From positions 1-10,997 of the forward strand of contig JABDMN010000270.1 of assembly GCA_013001485.1 (NCBI GenBank): a stretch of 10,997 nt of DNA, in the 5' to 3' direction. Both the position numbers and the translations under genes were made by a program. The notes under the pieces were generated by a model. That model saw nothing but the letters and a program-made list of their open reading frames with translations, did no database searches and was not told the origin of the DNA. The DNA is from Acidimicrobiia bacterium (GTDB lineage Bacteria > Actinomycetota > Acidimicrobiia > Spongiisociales > UBA5794). This document shows, in pieces, positions 1 through 4,590 of this stretch (position 1 is the first letter of the stretch; every line of letters begins with the position of its first letter).

Positions 1-468
1 CCCCTGATCAACCGGGACACTCAGTCGAAGGTCGCCGATCTGGTGGACGCCACTGTCGGAGCTGCAGCCGGATCGGTGCTCACCGGAGGACGGGCCCCCG
101 ACAGGAAGGGCTACTTCTTCGAGCCGACCGTGCTTGCCAACGTCGATCCCTCAGCGCTCATCCTGGGTCACGAGATCTTTGGTCCGGTCGCGCCGGTTGT
201 GTCGTTCGACGATCTCGACACCGCCGTCGAACAGGCCAACGACACCGAAATGGGGCTCATCTCCTACGTGTACTCGGGCGACTCAGCCAAGGCGATCGCA
301 GTCGCCGAGCGTCTCGAGGCGGGCATGGTTGCGGTCAACCGCGGACTCGTTTCGGATCCGGCTGCTCCGTTTGGTGGCGTGAAGCAGTCTGGCCTCGGCC
401 GAGAAGGCGCCCATGCCGGCTTGCTGGAGTACCTCGAGACCAAGTACATCGGCACACCGCTCGGCTGA
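1..468 (+). CDS. gabD: NAD(P)-dependent succinate-semialdehyde dehydrogenase, C-terminal part (5' end outside window)
   Basis: The frame is open from base 1 and ends at TGA 466-468, so only the last ~155 residues of a ~450-480-residue enzyme are visible. The segment carries hallmarks of the aldehyde dehydrogenase C-terminus: FFEPTV, the E-x-FGPVAPV block, the NDTEMGL block, and PFGGVKQSGLGREG followed by EYLETKYIG. The last two resemble succinate-semialdehyde dehydrogenases (GabD type) more than betaine- or acetaldehyde-type enzymes. The catalytic Cys and Glu and most of the nucleotide-binding fold lie upstream of the window. The family oxidises succinate semialdehyde to succinate in the cytoplasm (GABA shunt and related routes). 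A strong hairpin 30-60 nt after the stop probably ends the transcript. The family is secure; the exact substrate is inferred from the C-terminal block only. Confidence 0.88.
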   Translation, partial: PLINRDTQSKVADLVDATVGAAAGSVLTGGRAPDRKGYFFEPTVLANVDPSALILGHEIFGPVAPVVSFDDLDTAVEQANDTEMGLISYVYSGDSAKAIAVAERLEAGMVAVNRGLVSDPAAPFGGVKQSGLGREGAHAGLLEYLETKYIGTPLG

Positions 469-496
469 GGTCGACCCACCACTCTTGGCCGATGAA

Positions 497-528
497 CCCG
501 TTCCTCCCCCTTGCGGAGGAGGAACGGG
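497..528 (+). terminator. Strong hairpin terminator without T-tract
   Basis: Perfect 11-bp inverted repeat: CCCGTTCCTCC (497-507) pairs with GGAGGAACGGG (518-528) around a 10-nt loop in which two further C-G pairs (509-510/515-516) can close a TTGC tetraloop. No U-run follows; hairpins without U-tails are common at actinobacterial gene ends. It lies 29 nt after the dehydrogenase stop. Most of the remaining gap up to 655 holds nothing else clear, apart from a weak 4-bp hairpin at 531-546. Confidence 0.75.
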
Positions 529-620
529 AGCCGCATTCCTCAGCGGCGGTCTTCCACAATGGTCCGCCCTCAACACCGCAAGCGATTAGGGCCATAGGAC
601 CCGGTGTTTTGTGTCCGTGA

Positions 621-649
621 CGGTGTAGCAACACACAGCCCGGTACCTT
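621..649 (+). promoter_or_regulatory. Probable leaderless promoter of the SDR gene
   Basis: TACCTT at 644-649 fits the actinobacterial -10 pattern TANNNT and ends 6 nt before the ATG at 656, placing the transcription start on or next to the start codon. No Shine-Dalgarno sequence precedes the ATG, in agreement with a leaderless mRNA. CGGTGT at 621-626, 17 bp upstream, would occupy the -35 position but is far from consensus. CGGTGT also occurs at 602-607, 19 bp earlier. Confidence 0.5.
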
Positions 650-655
650 CTGCAC

Positions 656-1630
656 ATGGAACCGTCAACCACAGATCGCTTGTTCGACACCTCGGTTGTG
701 CTCGGGTTCTCCCGTCTCGGGTACGGGCTTCGCTCACGCAGATTCGAGGACCTTCCGTCGATGGCCGACAAGACCGTCGTGGTGACGGGCGCCACTTCGG
801 GTCTCGGAAAGGCAGCAGCGTTCCAGCTCGCCAAACTGGATGCCGACCTGGTGCTGGTCGCCCGGAACCCGGAAAAGGCTGCGACCGTCGCGGCGGAAGT
901 CGATCAGGTCGGGGCTGGTTCCGTCACCTACGAGATCGCCGACCTGTCTTTGATGTCCGAGGTGCGCTCCGTCGGTGAGCGGCTCGCCGATACCCCCCGG
1001 ATCGATGCCCTCATCAACAACGCGGGGTCGCTGTTCACTGAGCGCGACGTCACAAGCGAGGGACTCGAGCAAACGTTCGCCCTCAACCTGCTCGGGCACT
1101 TCCTGCTCACCAACCTGCTGGTACCGCGCCTGGCCGCCTCGGCGCCGTCGCGGGTGATCAACGTGACCTCAGGCGGCATGTACACCCAACGGATCCGGGT
1201 TCGCGATCTGCAGTGGGAACGCCATCCGGAGTGGAATGGCTCAGCTGCCTACGCCAGGACCAAGCGCGGCCAGGTGATCCTCACCGAGATGTGGGCTGAG
1301 CGGTTGGGCTCCCACGACATCACCTTCCACTCGATGCATCCGGGATGGGCAGACACCCCCGGAGTCCAGAAGTCGCTCCCTGCGTTCCGGCTCCTCACCC
1401 GTCCGATTCTGAGGACGCCGGATCAGGGAGCCGACACCATCGTGTGGCTTGCGGCCGCCGACGAGGCCCTCGACGCGAACGGGCTCTTCTGGCACGACCG
1501 GATGCCCCGGTCGACCCACCGGTCGAAGAAGACGCTCGCCAAACCGGGGGATCGGGAAGAGTTGTGGACCCGACTCTGCGAGCTGTCGGACTGGTCCGAA
1601 TCAGAGTGGCCGCCAGGTCTGACCTCCTAG
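656..1630 (+). CDS. SDR-family oxidoreductase (DHRS12/retinol dehydrogenase-like)
   Basis: A 324-residue classical short-chain dehydrogenase/reductase. The Rossmann cofactor motif TGATSGLG is at residues 44-51, NNAG at 121-124, the structural Asn in LNLLGHF near 144, the catalytic Ser in NVTSGG at 172, and YARTK gives the catalytic Tyr199 and Lys203. HPGWADTPG follows at 228-236. About 40 residues precede the Rossmann fold, including a GFSRLGYGLRSRRFEDL stretch like the N-terminus of eukaryotic DHRS12 and its bacterial relatives. I therefore keep the ATG at 656 although an internal ATG exists at residue 36, just before the fold. The TACCTT box 6 nt upstream supports this start. The enzyme is expected to use NAD(P)H on an alcohol or carbonyl (retinol- or lipid-like), but the substrate cannot be read from sequence. 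The next gene starts about 10 nt downstream, so they probably share a transcript. Confidence 0.9.
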   Translation: MEPSTTDRLFDTSVVLGFSRLGYGLRSRRFEDLPSMADKTVVVTGATSGLGKAAAFQLAKLDADLVLVARNPEKAATVAAEVDQVGAGSVTYEIADLSLMSEVRSVGERLADTPRIDALINNAGSLFTERDVTSEGLEQTFALNLLGHFLLTNLLVPRLAASAPSRVINVTSGGMYTQRIRVRDLQWERHPEWNGSAAYARTKRGQVILTEMWAERLGSHDITFHSMHPGWADTPGVQKSLPAFRLLTRPILRTPDQGADTIVWLAAADEALDANGLFWHDRMPRSTHRSKKTLAKPGDREELWTRLCELSDWSESEWPPGLTS

Positions 1631-1640
1631 GTTGCATGCC

Positions 1641-1976
1641 GTGACCATCGACGCACCCGCCATCCCCATCCTCCCGTCTGCGGATCTGGGTCGCACCGCC
1701 CGCTTCTACACGGCCCTCGGTTTCGACGAGCTGTCGCGCTGGGACGATTACCTGATCATCAAACGTGACGCCGCGGAGCTCCATTTCTTCCTGGAACCGG
1801 GAGTTCGTGGGGGAGGGTGCTATCTGAGAATCACCGACGCCGCGGCGCTTCATGCGGAGTGGAGCCAGGTCGAGGCAGCGACCGTGTTTCCCCTCGAGAC
1901 CACCGACTACGGCCTCGTCGAATTCGCCATCCACGACCCCGACGGCAACCAACTCCGGATCGGGAGCCCCCAGTAG
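1641..1976 (+). CDS. VOC-family protein, bleomycin-resistance/glyoxalase fold
   Basis: A one-domain protein of about 111 residues with the paired beta-alpha-beta-beta-beta units of the vicinal oxygen chelate superfamily. The first unit starts PAIPILPSADL..TARFYTALGF; the second holds CYLRITDAAALHAEW and closes with VEFAIHDPDGNQLRIG. This arrangement, with the two aromatic residues in LHFF, is closest to bleomycin-binding (Ble/BLMT-like) proteins. These act by binding a ligand, not by catalysis, and typically dimerise. I chose GTG at 1641; TTG at 1632, one base after the SDR stop, is an alternative adding three residues. No clear Shine-Dalgarno is visible, so translation is probably coupled to the upstream SDR. 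Many VOC proteins annotated as bleomycin resistance have unknown ligands, so no resistance role should be assumed. Confidence 0.85.
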   Translation: MTIDAPAIPILPSADLGRTARFYTALGFDELSRWDDYLIIKRDAAELHFFLEPGVRGGGCYLRITDAAALHAEWSQVEAATVFPLETTDYGLVEFAIHDPDGNQLRIGSPQ

Positions 1977-1995
1977 TCGCCTGACCGGCTCATGG

Positions 1996-2077
1996 TGCTG
2001 TTCAAATTCGGATCCCTATATTCAAATCGCTTGACTATGTCTGCGGGACGTGCCATATTCATGTTGATTGAACAGCA
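1996..2077. promoter_or_regulatory. Putative operator array (TTCAA boxes) around the small-ORF promoter
   Basis: A perfect 10-bp inverted repeat, TGCTGTTCAA (1996-2005) and TTGAACAGCA (2068-2077), brackets the promoter, with its downstream arm at the start of the transcript. Inside it, TTCAAAT occurs as a direct repeat at 2001-2007 and 2021-2027, exactly 20 bp (about two helical turns) apart, the second copy lying just before the -35 box. The repeats are visible facts. That they bind the winged-helix protein encoded two ORFs downstream is inference from autoregulation being common in ArsR-like regulators. Confidence 0.5.
2031..2059 (+). promoter_or_regulatory. Near-consensus housekeeping promoter for the small ORFs and regulator
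   Basis: TTGACT (2031-2036) and CATATT (2054-2059) are separated by the ideal 17 bp. Transcription would start near 2066, giving a leader of about 29 nt that ends in a good Shine-Dalgarno sequence (AGGAG at 2084-2088). The stretch 1998-2070 is distinctly AT-richer than its surroundings. This is the best sigma70-type promoter in the window. Confidence 0.75.
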
Positions 2078-2094
2078 ACCAAGAGGAGAGACAG

Positions 2095-2193
2095 ATGCTG
2101 TATTTCAACAACCCGGAAGCGATCAAGGCAGCAGGACAGGCCAACCAGTACCACCGGCCGGCCGAAACGATCAGCGCCATAGAGCGTCGGTAG
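2095..2193 (+). CDS. Small protein of 32 residues, first of two paralogues (FNNPEAIKAA motif)
   Basis: ATG at 2095 is preceded by AGGAG at 2084-2088 with 6-nt spacing, and TAG is at 2191-2193. The product begins M-L-Y and continues with FNNPEAIKAA at residues 4-13, then NQ at 17-18, and ends IERR. There is no signal peptide, membrane segment or cysteine; the middle is predicted helical and the tail is basic. The reality of the gene rests on three things: the consensus promoter 36 nt upstream, the strong ribosome site, and a second ORF 35 nt downstream with the same motif. I recognise no known family. Possible roles are an intracellular peptide ligand of the downstream winged-helix regulator, a leader controlling its translation, or a small partner protein. 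Confidence 0.72.
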   Translation: MLYFNNPEAIKAAGQANQYHRPAETISAIERR

Positions 2194-2265
2194 ACACGAG
2201 TCGAAAGACACGAGAGGAATCAAGGACATGATGTTCTTCAACAACCCGGAAGCGATCAAGGCAGC
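2104..2265 (+). repeat. 29-bp exact direct repeat inside the two small ORFs
   Basis: Bases 2104-2132 and 2237-2265 are identical over 29 bp, start with TTCAACAACC, lie 133 bp apart and are in the same reading frame in both ORFs. The identity covers codons for FNNPEAIKA plus two bases of the next codon, with no synonymous difference. Flanking sequence diverges at once. A second short repeat, AGACACGAG at 2192-2200 and 2206-2214, fills the gap between the ORFs. Confidence 0.9.
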
Positions 2266-2317
2266 CATCAAGACGAACCAGCGCCGATCGGCGGGATCGG
2301 TCGACGCCACCAAATGA
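2228..2317 (+). CDS. Small protein of 29 residues, second paralogue, overlapping the regulator start
   Basis: ATG at 2228 (a second ATG follows directly at 2231); TGA at 2315-2317. AGAGG at 2213-2217 and AAGGA at 2222-2226 are candidate ribosome sites. The product begins M-M-F and continues with FNNPEAIKAA at residues 4-13, NQ at 17-18 and a tail rich in Arg/Ser/Ala ending in Lys. It shares the first half and the NQ position with the 32-residue product, while the C-terminal halves differ. The stop overlaps the ATG of the winged-helix gene (ATGA, 2314-2317), the classic sign of translational coupling, so ribosomes finishing this ORF should load onto the regulator. No signal peptide or known domain is visible. 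It is unlikely to be a chance ORF, because both its motif and its junctions are structured. Confidence 0.72.
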   Translation: MMFFNNPEAIKAAIKTNQRRSAGSVDATK

Positions 2318-2904
2318 CGACCGAGATACCCGATCTGCCGGAGGTCCCGGAAAGCGTCTTCATCGAGGATCCGTCACAGATCGCAGCGCTCGAATCACCG
2401 TTCCGCATGCGCATTCTCAAGCTCGCCGACAAGCCGATGTCGACGCGAGAGATGGCCGAGTCACTCCATGTGCCCGTCACCCGGCTCTACCACCACGTCA
2501 ACATGCTCACCGACGCCGGGTTCCTCGAGATCGTCCACACCCGCAAGTCGGGAGCCCGCCTCGAGAAGTTATACCGAATCGCCGGGAAATCGATCACTCC
2601 CGCGCCGGATCTGCTCGAACGAGTGGACGACCCGGAAGCTGTCGCGCGCTCCGCTGCTTCGATCGTCGTTGGGCCACTCAGGGTCGAGGCCGAGGCAGCC
2701 ATCCTTCGCAGATTCGAAGGCGACGGCACGAAAGTCGTCCTGGGACGGACCGTGGCCATGCTGACTCCCGCTGAGGCCGAGGAAGTCGCCGATGTGATCG
2801 AGACCCTTGTCGACGAGAAGTTCGCCGATCGAGACGACACTGACGATCCAGCCGCCGTCGAGTACACCTTCACCTACGCCCTGCTCACCTCTCAACTGAC
2901 CTGA
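2314..2904 (+). CDS. Winged helix-turn-helix transcriptional regulator (ArsR/HTH_20-like)
   Basis: A 196-residue cytoplasmic DNA-binding protein. Residues 20-90 form an ArsR-type winged helix: DPSQIAALESPFRMRILKL (helix 1), MSTREMAESLHVP (helix 2 and turn), VTRLYHHVNMLTDAGFLEIV (recognition helix and following helix) and the wing TRKSGARLEKLYRIAG. The 100-residue C-terminal part, helical and acidic, is a probable sensing or dimer domain I do not recognise. The metal-binding CxC/HxH ligands of classical ArsR sensors are absent, so metal sensing is unlikely. The start is fixed by the ATGA overlap with the preceding small ORF. It should be co-transcribed from the 2031-2059 promoter and may bind the TTCAA boxes there. 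Its 3' end (2869 onward) is duplicated in front of the peptidase gene at 4503. Confidence 0.85.
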   Translation: MTTEIPDLPEVPESVFIEDPSQIAALESPFRMRILKLADKPMSTREMAESLHVPVTRLYHHVNMLTDAGFLEIVHTRKSGARLEKLYRIAGKSITPAPDLLERVDDPEAVARSAASIVVGPLRVEAEAAILRRFEGDGTKVVLGRTVAMLTPAEAEEVADVIETLVDEKFADRDDTDDPAAVEYTFTYALLTSQLT

Positions 2905-2950
2905 CGGGCCAGCTTCGCTCGCCATAGGCGAGAACGACACCGCCGAGTCA
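2869..2950 (+). repeat. Junction repeat, copy A (regulator end; decayed peptidase start)
   Basis: Bases 2869-2918 match 4503-4552 without gaps at 42 of 50 positions, and 34 of 37 in the core 2882-2918. Nearly all differences are C/T. Allowing a 2-nt gap, 2924-2938 still matches the first codons of the peptidase gene (4556-4570) at 10 of 15 positions, and a GAGTC follows in both. Copy A keeps the regulator stop codon TGA (2902-2904). It has ATA at 2924 where copy B has the peptidase ATG, and CAGCTT where B has the -10 box TAGCTT. The outer end of the repeat is uncertain. Confidence 0.7.
2918..2932. terminator. Weak hairpin between convergent genes
   Basis: CTCGCC (2918-2923) and GGCGAG (2927-2932) form a 6-bp stem with a tight ATA loop, 14 nt after the regulator stop and 24 nt past the cyclase stop. 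It could serve convergent transcripts from both sides. It is short and has no T-run, so the call is tentative. Confidence 0.3.
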
Positions 2951-2955
2951 GAGCC

Positions 2956-4368
2956 TCAGTCGTCAAGAGCGCTTATGGCAGCCTCAAGCGTCGCCCGGGC
3001 AGCCGCCCTGCCTTCTTCGCCCATCGCCTCGGTGTCGACGGTGACTCGAAGCCCCTGGACATCGCTGTGGAACACTCGGCCTTCCTCGTGCAGATCGTCG
3101 TAGATCCCCATGACTCGAAAGGTTGTTATCGGGCGGGGAAATCCCTTGACGGTGATGGCGTCGGCCGGCTCACACATCAACCAGTCCTCGACCAACGAGT
3201 GGGTCTCGTTCGACAACAGGATCCCTCCCACCTCGGCCGAAGACTCAAGACGAGCCGCCAGGTTGACCTCGCTTCCAATGATCGTGTAGTCCATGCGGTG
3301 CTCGCTGCCGAAATTGCCCACGGTGCAATAGCCGGTGTTGATACCGACACGAATGTCAAAGGGACGCTCAACTCCCTGGGCCCGCCATTCCGACCCCAGC
3401 TCGCGCACCCGGCGCTGCATGGCGATTGCCATGCGAACGCACGCCTCGGCATCTTCGGGCACGCCCAAGCTGTCAGGGTCGCCGAAATAGAGCACGATGG
3501 CGTCGCCGATGTACTTGTCGACAGTTGCGCCGTATTCGGCCGCGATCGCGGCCATCTCCGTGAGATAGGAGTTGAGCAGGGCCGTCAGTTGCTCCGATTC
3601 GAGCTGCTCTGTGATCTCGGTAAAGCCCACGACGTCTGAGAAGAAGACGGTCAGCTTCTTTCGCTTCGCCACGATCTCCACCTGCTGTTCGCCGCTGAAG
3701 ATCTTCTGGTACAGCTTCGGCGATATGTACTTCGATAGCTGGCCTGACACGCTCTCCATCATCGACTTCTGCCGCTTCACTGTCTCGCCCAGCGCCACAG
3801 ATCGCCTGGTTGCGCGCCCGTTCTTGGTGATGATGAATATCAGACCACCCGCTGTTCCCGAGAACAGCACGAGCAACGGTCCCCAGTCGGCAATGTCGTA
3901 GATCAGCATTCCGAGAAACGAAGCCGCGACCATCGGAGCGACAAACACGGTGGATGTGATGGGCATCGTCGAGTAGGCAGCGGCCGAGCTGTATGCCCAC
4001 ACGAATACGGCCGAAATCATGACCAGCCCATCGGTGGGACTGAACTCTGACAAGGCCAGGAACACTGCAACAGCCCAGATGACGCCCTGCAGGCCGGCGA
4101 ACACCTCGATTCGCCGCATGTGACGTCTGCTGACCCTCTCAGGGCGCCCCCGGCCTCGGAGCCGCAGGTAGCTGCGCAGAATCGGCACCTGCATGACAAA
4201 CAAGGCTGTGAGCGGCACGATCGCGTAGCTCTCCACGGCTCGCTCGAAGTCAAGAGCGAGGATCAGGAGCGCTGTCACCGTTCCGCCGAACATCGCGGCC
4301 ACGGCGTAGCGAACGGTCTGCAGGGATTGCTCGATGCGGATCTCAGCGTCAACGACAGCGGCGGCCAC
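2956..4368 (-). CDS. Membrane-bound class III adenylate/guanylate cyclase
   Basis: A 470-residue protein. Six hydrophobic segments lie at about residues 19-40, 47-66, 89-107, 112-133, 137-158 and 162-181. A helical linker (about 185-235) follows, then one class III cyclase catalytic domain (about 236-420) and an acidic tail. Both metal-binding aspartates are present, D245 in FFSDVVGFT and D289 in KYIGDAIVLYFG. So are the substrate-binding K285 and the transition-state pair N369 and R373 in GSEVNLAARLES. T362 in DYTIIG sits where class IIIb adenylate cyclases usually carry Thr, favouring ATP and hence cAMP, though this is inference. It should be an active homodimer at the inner membrane. The start is uncertain: GTG 4368 is the only conventional in-frame start, with a moderate AGGA 4 nt before it. 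A better ribosome site (AGGAG, 4412-4408) lies further upstream. The gene runs against its neighbours and is flanked by a direct repeat. Confidence 0.9.
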   Translation of the reverse strand: MAAAVVDAEIRIEQSLQTVRYAVAAMFGGTVTALLILALDFERAVESYAIVPLTALFVMQVPILRSYLRLRGRGRPERVSRRHMRRIEVFAGLQGVIWAVAVFLALSEFSPTDGLVMISAVFVWAYSSAAAYSTMPITSTVFVAPMVAASFLGMLIYDIADWGPLLVLFSGTAGGLIFIITKNGRATRRSVALGETVKRQKSMMESVSGQLSKYISPKLYQKIFSGEQQVEIVAKRKKLTVFFSDVVGFTEITEQLESEQLTALLNSYLTEMAAIAAEYGATVDKYIGDAIVLYFGDPDSLGVPEDAEACVRMAIAMQRRVRELGSEWRAQGVERPFDIRVGINTGYCTVGNFGSEHRMDYTIIGSEVNLAARLESSAEVGGILLSNETHSLVEDWLMCEPADAITVKGFPRPITTFRVMGIYDDLHEEGRVFHSDVQGLRVTVDTEAMGEEGRAAARATLEAAISALDD

Positions 4369-4422
4369 ACCATCCTGAATGTCGGCGGCCTGCCTGTCGA
4401 TTACTGACTCCTCATCATTCTG

Positions 4423-4428
4423 ACCTTA
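4423..4428 (-). promoter_or_regulatory. Possible -10 box for the cyclase gene
   Basis: On the minus strand TAAGGT (4428-4423) fits TANNNT. Four bases later come ATGATG and then AGGAG (4412-4408). Transcription would start at about 4418-4415. The ATG there is out of frame with the cyclase and opens a five-codon ORF ending TAA at 4401-4403, which may be a mini-leader or chance. Confidence 0.35.
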
Positions 4429-4502
4429 GGCATCCAGACCGACGGTCGCGGGGGTGGACCACCGGCCGATAGAGGGCGCAAGTTCGACCACATCGACCAA
4501 CG

Positions 4503-4590
4503 TTCACCCCCGTTTTGCTCACCTCCCAACTGACCCGACGGGCTAGCTTCGCGGTATGAGCGATAACCAAGCCCCCGACGAGTCGAAGAA
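4503..4590 (+). repeat. Junction repeat, copy B (decayed regulator end; live peptidase start)
   Basis: Partner of the repeat at 2869. Read in the regulator's frame, 4515-4535 still spells LLTSQLT as at the regulator C-terminus, but the stop TGA has become CGA (4536-4538), so this half is a relic. The second half holds the intact -10 box TAGCTT and the ATG of the carboxypeptidase. Upstream of 4503 no similarity to the regulator gene is visible, so the copy begins abruptly. The right limit is fuzzy because similarity fades within the first ~12 peptidase codons. Confidence 0.7.
4544..4549 (+). promoter_or_regulatory. -10 box of a leaderless promoter for the carboxypeptidase gene
   Basis: TAGCTT ends 6 nt before ATG 4556, the same geometry as TACCTT before ATG 656, and again no Shine-Dalgarno sequence is present. 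No convincing -35 hexamer is seen at 16-18 bp. The box lies inside the junction repeat; copy A has CAGCTT at the matching place, which would not be expected to work. Confidence 0.5.

Noticed and set aside
1992..2231. 79-codon + strand ORF spanning the small-ORF promoter
   Set aside because: It runs through the promoter and the first small ORF in another frame and lacks a ribosome site and any motif.
2095..2317. RiPP precursor pair (shared leader, variable core)
   Set aside because: The layout is suggestive, but the variable parts lack Cys and Thr/Ser clusters and no modifying enzyme or transporter is in the window; not excluded outside it.
2095..2904. Toxin-antitoxin module
   Set aside because: Neither small product has a hydrophobic or nuclease-like character, and the regulator has no antitoxin-type architecture; both peptides resemble each other, not a toxin and its partner.
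3067..3639. 190-codon + strand ORF within the cyclase
   Set aside because: It lies antisense to the conserved catalytic domain, has no ribosome site, and is a GC-rich shadow frame.
2869..4590. Cyclase as cargo of an insertion sequence
   Set aside because: There is a flanking direct repeat, but no transposase, no terminal inverted repeats, and the repeat is far longer than a usual target duplication.
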